NCBI RefSeq assembly: GCF_003287355.1
Contig: NZ_QMIM01000007.1
Span: 1-64,000 of the forward strand
Length of the DNA: 64,000 nucleotides
Source of the DNA: Halorubrum sp. 48-1-W
GTDB taxonomy: Archaea > Halobacteriota > Halobacteria > Halobacteriales > Haloferacaceae
Reading direction: 5' to 3'
Shown: piece by piece, positions 1 through 7,338 of the stretch
Numbering within the stretch: the first letter of the stretch is position 1
Layout of the letters: every line of letters begins with the position of its first letter
The notes under the pieces: generated by a model
Told to the model about the DNA's origin: nothing
Seen by the model: the letters and a program-made list of their open reading frames with translations, nothing else
The model's database searches: none
Translations under genes and position numbers: made by a program

Positions 1-50
1 TGGTCAGATTCATCCCACGACTGAAGTCGTGGGCTTTCTCCTCGATCTCG
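1..50 (+). mobile_element. Right end of an IS200/IS605-type insertion sequence (partial)
   Basis: Positions 14-33 form a perfect palindrome with 9-bp arms CCCACGACT / AGTCGTGGG around a 2-nt centre, followed by a pyrimidine-rich tail. A hairpin of this kind next to that tail is, from memory, the usual subterminal structure of IS200/IS605 and IS1341-type elements in haloarchaea. The element body with tnpB would lie left of the window. The exact right boundary is not visible; about position 50 is inferred because coding sequence of another gene begins to look normal just after it. Confidence 0.6.
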
Positions 51-221
51 TGTAACCAGTCCGTGACGATGGAGCCGCCCGCGCGGCCGACCTTCGAGGT
101 GAAAGCCGAACGGGCGGGGCCGGCGGGCGCCCCCGGCGAGTTGAGCGTCGAGTTCGAACTCGAGTGGGACGAGGCCGGCGACGACGACAGCGACGCCGGG
201 GGCGAACTCGAGATCGAGTAG
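51..221 (+). pseudogene. 3' fragment of an amphi-Trp domain protein gene, truncated by the IS end
   Basis: The frame ending at the TAG at 219-221 carries QSVTMEPPARPTFEVKAER and then ELSVEFELEWDE, the alternating C-terminal beta strands of small haloarchaeal amphi-Trp domain proteins, followed by an acidic tail. The usual N-terminal 40-50 residues (helix plus the glycine-rich turn before QSVT) are missing; the IS end occupies their place, although the frame stays open to position 3. An internal ATG at 69 could give a 50-aa product, but this is most simply a disrupted gene. Family recognition is by eye. Confidence 0.55.
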
Positions 222-253
222 CGGCTGGGGAGGGAAGAGGGTCAGCCGGTTCC

Positions 254-856
254 TCAGGAAACGTTCGTCGAGACCTCGACGAAGGCGTCCTCCGCGGAGA
301 GCCGGTCGAGCGTTTCGTCGACCTCGGCACGCACCGCCTCCAACTGCTCGACGAGTTCGTCGTACTCCTCGGTGTCCGTCGACTGAGCGGCCTCGAGTGC
401 CGCCTTCTTCGAGGCGAGCGCGAAGAAGCGTTGGCTCCGCTCGTCGAAGGCCGCACGCTCCAGGAGCACCTCGACGAGCGCGACGAGGTCCTCGCGGGTG
501 ACGGGCTTGGTCTTGTAGTCGTCGAACGGCATGTCGACGATGTCGACGTCGGGCTCGACCGCGGTCAACATCGCGATCCGCGCGTCGTATCCCGCCCCCC
601 GGATCTCGGAGAGCACCTCGTGGCCGGTGCGCTCCGGCATCCGCCGGTCGAGGAGAACCACGTCGACGTCCTCGTCCATCTCTTCGAGGGCCTCCTCGCC
701 GCTCGTCGCGATCCGGACGTCGTAGCGTTCATCGAGGTAGATACGGTACAGTTCGGCCAAGTCGGGCTCGTCGTCGACGGCGAGGACGGTCGGGGACGAC
801 CCGTCGGTGGACGGTCCATCGGCGGACGACCCGTCGGTGGACGCTCCGTCCGTCAT
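254..856 (-). CDS. HalX-domain response regulator
   Basis: A 200-aa two-component response regulator. Residues 22-130 are a receiver domain with the acidic pair D28/D29, the phospho-acceptor D70 in DVVLLDRRMP, the conserved threonine T98 and the lysine K117 before proline. Residues 130-200 are the helical HalX domain typical of haloarchaeal regulators that lack a DNA-binding output. No histidine kinase lies nearby, so the partner is unknown. The start at 856 is the first ATG that leaves a normal N-terminus; the frame runs upstream without homology. An N-terminal low-complexity Asp/Gly/Ser repeat (DGSSADGPSTDGSS) precedes the receiver. The gene is divergent from pan. Confidence 0.88.
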   Translation of the reverse strand: MTDGASTDGSSADGPSTDGSSPTVLAVDDEPDLAELYRIYLDERYDVRIATSGEEALEEMDEDVDVVLLDRRMPERTGHEVLSEIRGAGYDARIAMLTAVEPDVDIVDMPFDDYKTKPVTREDLVALVEVLLERAAFDERSQRFFALASKKAALEAAQSTDTEEYDELVEQLEAVRAEVDETLDRLSAEDAFVEVSTNVS

Positions 857-1103
857 GGTCGAACGGACGCGTCGAGGCGGTTCCGATCCACGCCCGCCGA
901 CGCGACGCGTCCCGAAACGGTACGTCCACTCATACCAGACGGGACGGGCCGTGACAACATAAAACCATCCGAAAATTATCAAAGAAGATAATCTCCGTGT
1001 GGAGTGGGACTCCGGATCCGGTGTCGGAAACCTTCTCCGTGCGATCGTCGAACCACCGTGACCCAAAGGCACATTTACGCGCGTGCCATACCGGGGACAA
1101 CGA
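857..1103. promoter_or_regulatory. Divergent promoter region between the HalX regulator and pan
   Basis: This 247-bp region is AT-rich in its middle. On the minus strand a TATA-like GGTTTTATG (957-968) lies about 100 bp before the HalX start, implying a 5' leader. On the plus strand CACATTTACG (1070-1079) lies about 28 bp before the pan ATG, fitting a leaderless transcript. ATTATC (975-980) and GATAAT (987-992) form a 6-bp inverted repeat near the minus-strand TATA box. All assignments are by eye. Confidence 0.45.
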
Positions 1104-2327
1104 ATGTCTCATAGCCCCTCACTGCCGGACCGCCCCCGTCTCGAGCTCGATCCGGAGATGAGCGAGGCCGAACGGCTCGAGGCGATCCGGCAACACTACC
1201 GGCGGATCGTCCACGTGAACGACGAGCTCGAGGACCGCCTCGAGGACGCGCAGGGACGCCGGGGCGACCTCAAAACGGACGTCGACGAGCTAAAACGCGA
1301 AAACGAGGTGTTGAAGACCTCGTCTCTGTACATCGCCTCCGTCGAGGAGATCACAGAGGACGGCGTCGTGATCAAACAGCACGGCAACAACCAGGAGGTG
1401 CTGACGCAGACGGCCACGCGGCTCGAGGCCGACCTCCGCCCCGGCGACCGCGTCGCGATCAACGACTCGTTCGCGATCCAGCAGGTGCTCGACGACGAGA
1501 CCGACTCCAGAGCGCAGGCGATGGAGGTCACGGCGTCGCCGGACGTCGAGTACGCCGACATCGGCGGGATAGACGAGCAGATCCGCGAGGTACGCGAGGC
1601 CGTCGAGGACCCCCTCGAGAACCCCGAGCAGTTCGAGGCCGTCGGCGTCGAGCCGCCGAGCGGCGTCCTCCTCCACGGCCCGCCGGGAACCGGCAAGACG
1701 ATGTTGGCGAAGGCGGTCGCCAACGAGTCCGACGCCACGTTCATCAAGATGGCCGGCTCCGAGCTGGTTCGGAAGTTCATCGGCGAGGGCTCCCGGCTCG
1801 TCCGCGACCTCTTCGAGCTGGCGGCCGACCGCGAGCCCGCGGTGATCTTCATCGACGAGATCGACGCGGTCGCCTCCAAGCGGACGGACTCGAAGACGAG
1901 CGGCGACGCCGAGGTCCAGCGCACGATGATGCAGTTGCTCTCGGAGATGGACGGCTTCGACGAGCGCGGGGAGATCCGCATCATCGCCGCCACCAACCGC
2001 TTCGACATGCTCGACGAGGCGATCCTCCGGCCCGGCCGCTTCGACCGGCTCATCGAGGTGCCCGAACCCGACGCCGAGGGACGCGAGCGCATCCTCGAGA
2101 TCCACACCGAGGAGATGAACGTCGCCGACGGGGTCGACGTCGGGGCGATCGCGAGCGACCTGGAGGGATACAGCGGCGCGGACATCGCCTCCCTGGCGAC
2201 CGAAGCGGGGATGTTCGCGATCCGCGAGGGCCGCACCGAGGTGATCCAGTCCGACTTCGAGCGGGCCGGAGAGAAGCTCCAGGACGTCGAGGGGACCGAC
2301 GAGCAGGTCATCCACTACCAGTACTGA
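1104..2327 (+). CDS. pan: Proteasome-activating nucleotidase PAN
   Basis: A 407-aa AAA+ ATPase that unfolds substrates and threads them into the 20S proteasome. Residues 20-75 are a coiled coil with heptad acidic and leucine residues, 76-140 the OB domain, and 155 onward the AAA module: Walker A GPPGTGKT at 192-199, Walker B VIFIDE at 247-252, an arginine-rich RPGRFDR segment, and a C-terminal helical domain. The GTG at 1083 adds only seven residues; the ATG at 1104 fits the TATA-like box. The C-terminus is HYQY, so the penultimate residue is Gln rather than the Tyr of the classic HbYX gate-opening motif. It stands alone, with a T-tract terminator directly after it. Confidence 0.96.
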   Translation: MSHSPSLPDRPRLELDPEMSEAERLEAIRQHYRRIVHVNDELEDRLEDAQGRRGDLKTDVDELKRENEVLKTSSLYIASVEEITEDGVVIKQHGNNQEVLTQTATRLEADLRPGDRVAINDSFAIQQVLDDETDSRAQAMEVTASPDVEYADIGGIDEQIREVREAVEDPLENPEQFEAVGVEPPSGVLLHGPPGTGKTMLAKAVANESDATFIKMAGSELVRKFIGEGSRLVRDLFELAADREPAVIFIDEIDAVASKRTDSKTSGDAEVQRTMMQLLSEMDGFDERGEIRIIAATNRFDMLDEAILRPGRFDRLIEVPEPDAEGRERILEIHTEEMNVADGVDVGAIASDLEGYSGADIASLATEAGMFAIREGRTEVIQSDFERAGEKLQDVEGTDEQVIHYQY

Positions 2328-2333
2328 CCGCCG

Positions 2334-2339
2334 TTTTTT
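2334..2339 (+). terminator. T-tract terminator after pan
   Basis: Six consecutive T residues lie 7 nt after the pan stop codon, in GC-rich surroundings. Oligo-T tracts on the coding strand are the usual intrinsic termination signal in archaea. No hairpin is needed or seen. Confidence 0.6.
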
Positions 2340-2407
2340 CCGCGTTCGAGCCGCTTCGTCCACCCCGCTTCGCAATCCATTAGCCGGTCCGTCGTCGACT
2401 GCCGGGT

Positions 2408-2953
2408 ATGAGCACCATCCACGTCGCCGGCGGCGTCGGCGTCGCCGACACGGCGATGGCCTCCTACGACATCGCGCTCGCGGACGCGAACCTCCACAAC
2501 TACAACCTCGTCGCCGTCTCCTCGGTGATACCCGCCGAGGCGACGGTTCGAGCGGTCGGGACGGTTACGGATCTGGGCCCCGCGGGGAACGCGCTCACCG
2601 TGGTGGAGGCGCGTCGAACGGTCGGGCCCGGCGACGAGGTTGACTTCCGCGAGGGAGGCCGAGCCGGCGCGGAGGACGCCGCCGACAAGCGCGCCCCTCG
2701 ACGGCGGCCGGACGTCGCCGCCGGGCTCGGCTGGGCGACCGGCCCCGGGCCGGGGATCTTCTACGAGGTGACCGGCGAGGACCCGGCAGACGTCCGCGAT
2801 CGGATCCACGCGGGACTGGACGCCGGGTCGTCGTTGCGGGACTGGGACCTCACCGACCGGGAGACCCGTGTCGAGACCGCGACGGCCGAGCCCGACCGGT
2901 ACACCACGGCGGTCGTGATCGCGGCGTACGGCGAGTCGAAACCAGTGTTGTAG
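2408..2953 (+). CDS. pdaD: Pyruvoyl-dependent arginine decarboxylase
   Basis: A 181-aa protein of the PvlArgDC family, which decarboxylates arginine to agmatine. In archaea agmatine feeds polyamine synthesis and the agmatidine modification of tRNA-Ile2. The self-cleavage site is visible as VSSVIP at residues 37-42: cleavage between Ser38 and Ser39 would convert Ser39 to the pyruvoyl cofactor of the alpha chain. The region GWATGPGPGIFYEVTGED is also typical of the family. The start at 2408 gives the standard N-terminus. It is a single gene, downstream of pan and in the same direction. Confidence 0.88.
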   Translation: MSTIHVAGGVGVADTAMASYDIALADANLHNYNLVAVSSVIPAEATVRAVGTVTDLGPAGNALTVVEARRTVGPGDEVDFREGGRAGAEDAADKRAPRRRPDVAAGLGWATGPGPGIFYEVTGEDPADVRDRIHAGLDAGSSLRDWDLTDRETRVETATAEPDRYTTAVVIAAYGESKPVL

Positions 2954-3020
2954 TTCTCCCCGCAGGGACGGACGCCGGGGGGTGATCGGCTCCGGCGTTC
3001 GTGGCGACATCGGGTGAGTC

Positions 3021-3081
3021 ATCGTCGCCGACGTGGAGTGATCGCCGTCGCCGACGTGGAGTGATCGCCGTCGCCGACGCC
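3021..3081. repeat. 23-bp tandem repeat, about 2.7 copies
   Basis: The unit contains GTCGCCGACGTGGAGTG. One partial (3021-3040), one full (3041-3063) and one partial copy (3064-3081) lie in the gap between pdaD and the DUF5811 gene, just ahead of the latter's TATA-like CCTTTTTGAG. No coding function is seen. Confidence 0.8.
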
Positions 3082-3108
3082 TTTTTGAGCCGGGTCCGCG
3101 TACACCGG

Positions 3109-3495
3109 ATGTCTTCGATGAACGGCAACAACCCGTACGCCGGACCGCCGGGCGTGACCGACGCTGGCGAACCCACGCCGGTCGACCTCTCCCCGGAACA
3201 GGAACGGCGACTCAGGCGGACGGTGGCGGGGATCGTCTCCCGTACCGAATCGTATCTCCCGGACGGCTACGCGGTCGGCTCGGAGCTCTCGGTCGGCACC
3301 GACGGGCCACAGGCGACCGTCGCCGTCAACCCCCCGGCCGGCCACCCCGTCACCGCGGGGTTCACGCCGGACCTCGACGAACTCGAGGCCGGGATCGCCG
3401 ACTCCGACGCCGACGAGGTCGCCCGCGGGCTGGCCGCCAGCGCCGCGATCCAAGTCATGGACGCCGTCGGCGACGTGACGCCGACCGCGAAGTGA
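3109..3495 (+). CDS. DUF5811 family protein
   Basis: A 128-aa soluble haloarchaeal protein of unknown function, recognised from its N-terminus MNGNNPYAG and from its length. The middle (LSPEQERRLRRTVAGIVSRT) is helical; the second half holds beta strands (SELSVGTDGPQATVAVNPP) and a C-terminal helix. Either the ATG at 3109 or the one at 3118 may be the start; 3118 gives the more usual N-terminus, while 3109 is better spaced from the TATA-like CCTTTTTGAG at 3080-3089. No partner gene is evident. Confidence 0.75.
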   Translation: MSSMNGNNPYAGPPGVTDAGEPTPVDLSPEQERRLRRTVAGIVSRTESYLPDGYAVGSELSVGTDGPQATVAVNPPAGHPVTAGFTPDLDELEAGIADSDADEVARGLAASAAIQVMDAVGDVTPTAK

Positions 3496-3614
3496 CCGCG
3501 ACGTGACCGCGAAGCGATAACGTCGGCGACGCTTCCGACGTAGTCGGGACGTTCACGGTCGCCCGGGACGGGCTCGACGGAAAGACCCTTGAGAGCACAC
3601 GAGAGACCTCCGAC

Positions 3615-4742
3615 GTGAACGGGCTCGAGATCGGTCTCCGACTGCTCGCCGGGGTCCTCCTCATCCTGGCCAACGGTTTCTTCGTGGCGATCGAGTTCGC
3701 GCTGACCCGCGTCCGCCAGTACCCCGAGTCGGCGTTCGACACGCCGGGCCTGCGTCGGGCCTGGGAGATGACCGAGAACCTCGAGATCTACCTCACGAGC
3801 TGCCAGGTCGGCATCTCCGCGACGAGCATCGCCGTCGGGATCGTCGCGGAGCCGGCGCTGGCGACGCTGATCGAACCGGTCTTCGAGAACACGCTTCTGG
3901 CGTCGATCGGCGCCGGCGGGATCGTCGGCTTCCTGATCATCAATCTGCTTCATCTGACACACGGCGAGCAGACCCCGACGTACCTCGGCGTCGAGCGGAC
4001 GAAGTTCGTCGCCCGCTACGGTGCGACGCCGCTCTACTGGTTCGCGAAGGTCATCTCCCCGATGATCACGGTCGGCGACGGCGTCGCCAAGTGGACGCTC
4101 GGGCTCTTCGGGGTCGAGATGACCGGCGCGTGGCTCGAGGCCGAGTCCGACCGGATCGAGTCGCGGGCGGGGCTCAGACACCGGCTCGGCTCCGTCCTCG
4201 ACCGGGGCGACCTCCCGGAGGAGCGCAAACCCGAGATCCTCAACGCCCTCACCGTCGGCGAACGTCCCGTGAGCGAGGTGATGACCCCTCGCGAGGACGT
4301 CGTGTTCCTCTCGACGACCGCGTCGATCGAGGAGAACCTCGACCGGATCGGGGGGAGCCCCCACACCCGATTCCCGCTCATCGGCGACGACCTGGGAGAC
4401 TTCCGCGGGATCGTCTACGTGCCCGCGGTCGTCGACCGGATCGACGCCCTGCGGGAGGGATCGACGAGCCTCGAGAACGTCGCTGTGGACCCGATGACGC
4501 TCCGTGCGGACACGCCGATAAGCGAGGTCGTCGACCGCTTCCAGGCGGAACACCAGGAGCTCGCGCTCGTGTGTGACGGCGGGAGTGACGACGAGGGCGA
4601 CGGCGGGAGCGCCGACGAGGGCGGGAACGTGGTTGGACTGGTGACCGCCACGGACGCCCTCGAGGCGGTGATGGGCGAGATCGAGGACCCCCTCGACGTC
4701 GCCCTGGGGGGACGACCGAACGGGGAGCGATCGAGCGCGTAA
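3615..4742 (+). CDS. CNNM (DUF21) and CBS-pair membrane protein, hemolysin/CorC type
   Basis: A 375-aa integral membrane protein. Residues 1-120 form the CNNM/DUF21 domain with about three membrane segments (5-31, 67-90, 93-115) and the family motif LTHGEQTPT near residue 117. Residues 215-355 form two CBS domains (SEVMTPREDVV marks the first), which bind adenine nucleotides in relatives. The family is linked to Mg2+ or other cation efflux; the substrate here is unknown. The second CBS domain carries an acidic Gly/Asp/Ser insert (residues 320-336) that looks like a surface loop. The start is GTG at 3615, immediately before the first membrane segment. It is convergent with the next gene, leaving only 3 nt. 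Confidence 0.87.
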   Translation: MNGLEIGLRLLAGVLLILANGFFVAIEFALTRVRQYPESAFDTPGLRRAWEMTENLEIYLTSCQVGISATSIAVGIVAEPALATLIEPVFENTLLASIGAGGIVGFLIINLLHLTHGEQTPTYLGVERTKFVARYGATPLYWFAKVISPMITVGDGVAKWTLGLFGVEMTGAWLEAESDRIESRAGLRHRLGSVLDRGDLPEERKPEILNALTVGERPVSEVMTPREDVVFLSTTASIEENLDRIGGSPHTRFPLIGDDLGDFRGIVYVPAVVDRIDALREGSTSLENVAVDPMTLRADTPISEVVDRFQAEHQELALVCDGGSDDEGDGGSADEGGNVVGLVTATDALEAVMGEIEDPLDVALGGRPNGERSSA

Positions 4743-4745
4743 CCC

Positions 4746-5177
4746 TCAGACGGTCGATGCCATCCGGCGCGTGATCACGCCCAGCGCGAAGGCGAGCGTC
4801 CCGAACGTCAGGACCGCCGGGACCCAGAACGCGACGGCGCCGTGTCCGTGAAACGAGAGGGGGAGCGCGACCGGGGCTGTCTCTTCCCGTGCCGTGAGCC
4901 ACGTGTAGAACGCGAGCGTCCCGGCGGTCGGCGCCGACACGAGCGTCCAGCAGACGAGGAGGCCACCGTTCCGATAGCCGTACACGACGGCGAACCCGAT
5001 CCCGACGACGACGAGCAGGTACTGGAACGGGCCTCCGACGGACACGGAGAGCAGGTAGGTTGCGGAACTGGAGACGAGCGCGACGACGAACAGCCCGACC
5101 GCGATGAGTCCGGCACGGATCGTGTCCGGACGTTCCCTCCCGAGCACGACCGCGCGGACGTCGGTTGCGGAGACCAC
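4746..5177 (-). CDS. Four-helix integral membrane protein of unknown function
   Basis: About 143 aa with four hydrophobic segments: TIRAGLIAVGLFVVALVSSS, FQYLLVVVGIGFAVVYG, a weaker one around WTLVSAPTAGTLAFYTW, and FWVPAVLTFGTLAFALGV. I do not recognise a family. The frame is open further upstream, but that part has no protein-like character and overlaps the mazF relic. The GTG at 5177 is chosen because CTTTTGTG (about 5201-5208 on the minus strand) sits 25-30 bp before it as a plausible TATA box. It converges on the CNNM gene. Confidence 0.6.
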   Translation of the reverse strand: MVSATDVRAVVLGRERPDTIRAGLIAVGLFVVALVSSSATYLLSVSVGGPFQYLLVVVGIGFAVVYGYRNGGLLVCWTLVSAPTAGTLAFYTWLTAREETAPVALPLSFHGHGAVAFWVPAVLTFGTLAFALGVITRRMASTV

Positions 5178-5220
5178 ACGGGAGGATACGGTCGTTCCAC
5201 ACAAAAGAGACGGTGGCCGT

Positions 5221-5310
5221 GTGAGAGTTGCTACCGCTATCGATCTTGTCTCCGAGTCCCGTATGGAAGAAGTCGACGAGGCGCTCGAATACAGTCTCGG
5301 TCTCGACTGA
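5221..5310 (+). pseudogene. mazF 3' relic
   Basis: The frame ending at the TGA at 5308-5310 encodes VATAIDLVSESRMEEVDEAL and then EYSLGLD, which resembles the last helix of MazF/PemK toxins. No upstream MazF core is visible; the frame continues into antisense of the membrane protein. This is the remnant of a second, older toxin copy. Confidence 0.5.
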
Positions 5311-5343
5311 GCTACCGGCTCTCCCGCTGTTCGGCCTTGTTCA
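5263..5343 (+). repeat. Left copy of an 81-bp imperfect direct repeat carrying mazF and aroQ 3' ends
   Basis: This 81-bp block aligns without gaps to 5974-6054, with about 12 mismatches; the last 25 bp are identical. Read on the plus strand it encodes MEEVDEALEYSLGLD and a stop, matching the C-terminus of the MazF protein downstream (MADVDEALKLSLGLE). Read on the minus strand its right part encodes LNKAEQRESR and a stop, the C-terminus of chorismate mutase. It is therefore a decayed copy of the mazF/aroQ junction, lying left of the intact toxin-antitoxin cassette. Confidence 0.85.
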
Positions 5344-5441
5344 GGTAGCTGGAATCCGTAATACACCCTGTACCCGCTACGGGGGAATCCGTGGGCAATA
5401 GTGGGTAACACATATCAGCGGTGGGTCCGTACCGTTCGTCG

Positions 5442-5678
5442 ATGAAAGTCGACGCGACAGACCTCAAAACGAACGAGACGGACGACCGGGGTCGTGTCTA
5501 TCTCGGCACCGAGTACGCGAACAAGCGCGTAACCGTCGCTGTCGTCGAGGTAGAGTCCGACCGGCCGGACGAGGACGAGTTGGCGGCCGCCTATCGGGAG
5601 GCCTCCGAGAGCGCGGAGGCACTCGCCGAGGAGTGGAGCGAGACGTCGGAGGAAGCGTGGGAAAGTCTCGATGAGTGA
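5442..5678 (+). CDS. Antitoxin of a MazEF-type pair
   Basis: A 78-aa acidic protein directly before mazF, overlapping it by 8 nt. Residues 1-36 (ATDLKTNETDDRGRVYLG) look like a short AbrB/SpoVT-type swapped-hairpin DNA-binding segment; residues 45-78 form an acidic, Glu-rich helix rich in SE and EE, suited to binding and masking the toxin. The ATG at 5442 is preferred over 5421 because CACATATCAG (5409-5418) lies 24-33 bp before it. Autoregulation by the antitoxin-toxin complex is usual for such pairs; no operator is identified here. Confidence 0.7.
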   Translation: MKVDATDLKTNETDDRGRVYLGTEYANKRVTVAVVEVESDRPDEDELAAAYREASESAEALAEEWSETSEEAWESLDE

Positions 5679-6021
5679 AGCCGACGTTCGGCGCGGCGAT
5701 GTCGTTATCGTTCGACTCGACCCCGCCGAAGGACACGAGATGAAGAAGACGCGGCCGGCGGTGGTCGTTCAGAACGATATCGGAAATCGGAACTCCAGTA
5801 CGACCATCGTCGCGCCCGTCACGGGGACCTACCGCGAGTATCCGTTCGAGGTGTTCGTCGAGGCGGACGGGTCACCGCTCGAAAAGGATTCGTCGATTCG
5901 CCTTGACCAGCTCCGAACGGTGTCGATTCCCGATCGTATTCACTCCGTCGTCGGTTCACTCGACGGACCCACGATGGCTGACGTCGACGAGGCGCTGAAA
6001 CTGAGTCTCGGTCTGGAGTGA
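5671..6021 (+). CDS. mazF: MazF/PemK-family toxin endoribonuclease
   Basis: A 116-aa toxin of the PF02452 type. The N-terminal strand RRGDVVIVRLDPAEGHE, the KKTRPAVVVQND segment, the TTIVAPVTGT strand with its conserved Thr, and the DQLRTVS motif are all present in order at the normal spacing, so it looks intact. Members cleave mRNA at short sequences when freed from the antitoxin. It overlaps the antitoxin and converges on aroQ with only one base between stop codons. Its last 16 codons are duplicated at 5263-5310. Confidence 0.9.
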   Translation: MSEADVRRGDVVIVRLDPAEGHEMKKTRPAVVVQNDIGNRNSSTTIVAPVTGTYREYPFEVFVEADGSPLEKDSSIRLDQLRTVSIPDRIHSVVGSLDGPTMADVDEALKLSLGLE

Positions 6022-6054
6022 ACTACCGACTCTCCCGCTGTTCGGCCTTGTTCA
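5974..6054 (+). repeat. Right copy of the 81-bp direct repeat flanking the toxin-antitoxin genes
   Basis: This copy comprises the last 48 nt of mazF and the last 32 nt of aroQ (minus strand). Its partner is at 5263-5343, about 85% identical. The two copies bracket the antitoxin gene and most of the toxin gene, a spacing of 711 bp. Confidence 0.85.
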
Positions 6055-6319
6055 ACTCGATCAGTAGCCTGAAGATGGCCTTCACGAGGTTGACGTCGAC
6101 GTCGAACTGCTCGGCGTTCTCCCCGGCGCGCTCCATCACGCGGGCCTCCTGTGACTCGTCGGTGGTCGGGAGGTCCCGCTTCGCTTTCACCTGCGCGACC
6201 GTGTCGGCCACGTACGTTCGGCGGGCGATCAACTCGACGATCTCCTGGTCGATGTCCTCGATCTCCCGGCGGAGTTCGTCGAGGCTCATCTCTTCGGGGT
6301 CTGATGTGTCAGTGCTCAT
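6023..6319 (-). CDS. aroQ: Chorismate mutase, AroQ type
   Basis: A 98-aa all-helical monofunctional chorismate mutase converting chorismate to prephenate for Phe and Tyr synthesis. The family pattern is visible: LDELRREIEDIDQEIVELIA with the catalytic Arg in the first helix, KAKRDLPTTDESQEARV with Lys and Arg in the loop, then two further helices ending in ELNKAEQ. It overlaps the upstream shikimate kinase gene by 4 nt, so the two are translationally coupled and the start at 6319 is secure. Confidence 0.93.
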   Translation of the reverse strand: MSTDTSDPEEMSLDELRREIEDIDQEIVELIARRTYVADTVAQVKAKRDLPTTDESQEARVMERAGENAEQFDVDVNLVKAIFRLLIELNKAEQRESR

Positions 6320-7218
6320 GGTGAATCACCGGCGTACGCGCCGTCGTTCCGCGTCGTCGTGCGTCGAAGGGTTCCCACCCGCTCGGCCCACAGGTCGGCC
6401 AGCGCGTCGAGGTCGGCGTCGGCGTCGGCAGCGTCCGCGACGGCGACGACGCTCGGGCCGGTGCCCGAAAGCGACACCCCCGATGCCCGGGGCATCGCCT
6501 CGACTGCGGGGTCCGTATCGAAGCCGAGCGCTGCCGAGAAGGCGAGCCCGTTGACGGTCATCGCCTCCGTGTATCGCCCCTCCACAGCCAGGTCGTCGAC
6601 CAGGCGGGCCATGGACGCGACGGCTGTACAGCGCTCGACGTCGGCGTCGGCGCTGTAGGCCCGCTCGGGTGGCGTCCACACGAGGACGTCCCAGTCGACC
6701 GGGTCGCGGGCGCGGAGGCGGTCCTCGCCGTTGTCGGTGAGACAGACACCGCCCAGCATCGAGGCGGACGCGTCGTCGAACGCGCCGGTGACGGTGACGC
6801 CGGCCTCGCGGGCCGCGTGGACGCCGAGCCGACAGGCGTCGAGCCGGGTCACGTCGATCGCGGGGTCGTCGGCGTCGTCGCCGACCGTCAGCCCGAGCGC
6901 GTCACAGGTCGCGAGGACGGCCGCGTTGGCCGCTGCGCTGGAGCTTTTGAGCCCAGCCGCCAGCGGCACGTCGCTGTCGGTCCGGACGGTCCCGCCCTCG
7001 CCGTCGCCCCACCGGTCCGTCGCGAGCGCGACACAGCGTTCGATCAGCGCGGTGTCGCCGTCGGGGTCCTCAGCGATGGTGCCCTCGACGGCGTCGGCTC
7101 CGGGGTCGAGATAGACCGTCGCGCGCGTCTCGACGTCGAGCCCGAAGGCCGCTCCCGTCCCCGTCGCCAGGGCGTTCAACACGGTCCCCGCGCCGAGCGC
7201 GGCCGCCCGTCCCTCCAT
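6316..7218 (-). CDS. aroK: Archaeal shikimate kinase (GHMP superfamily)
   Basis: A 300-aa GHMP kinase that phosphorylates shikimate, replacing the bacterial P-loop enzyme. Residues 85-100 carry the ATP-binding motif PLAAGLKSSSAAAN; residues around 270 carry the C-terminal SLSGTGPSVVA motif. The N-terminus EGRAAALGAGTVLNALATG is typical. The ATG at 7218 removes a long upstream open frame that lacks homology. It is followed by aroQ with a 4-nt overlap, forming an aromatic amino-acid operon. Confidence 0.93.
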   Translation of the reverse strand: MEGRAAALGAGTVLNALATGTGAAFGLDVETRATVYLDPGADAVEGTIAEDPDGDTALIERCVALATDRWGDGEGGTVRTDSDVPLAAGLKSSSAAANAAVLATCDALGLTVGDDADDPAIDVTRLDACRLGVHAAREAGVTVTGAFDDASASMLGGVCLTDNGEDRLRARDPVDWDVLVWTPPERAYSADADVERCTAVASMARLVDDLAVEGRYTEAMTVNGLAFSAALGFDTDPAVEAMPRASGVSLSGTGPSVVAVADAADADADLDALADLWAERVGTLRRTTTRNDGAYAGDSP

Positions 7219-7338
7219 ACACGCACTCGCGCCGAGGGCCCTCAAAGGGTTAGCGGTCGCGGCGAGCCTGTCGGGACGGACCCGCCCGTCCTCCCCGCGA
7301 GCGGGGTCCTTTTCACGTCGGCGGTCGGAGCGGGCGGT

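Noticed and set aside
10..456. Minus-strand 148-aa ORF
   Set aside because: Arg/Ser-rich antisense frame over the amphi-Trp fragment and the end of the HalX gene; no protein-like pattern.
1196..2375. Two long minus-strand ORFs antisense to pan
   Set aside because: They are shadow frames of a clear PAN coding region, rich in Ser or Val/Asp as expected from GC-biased antisense.
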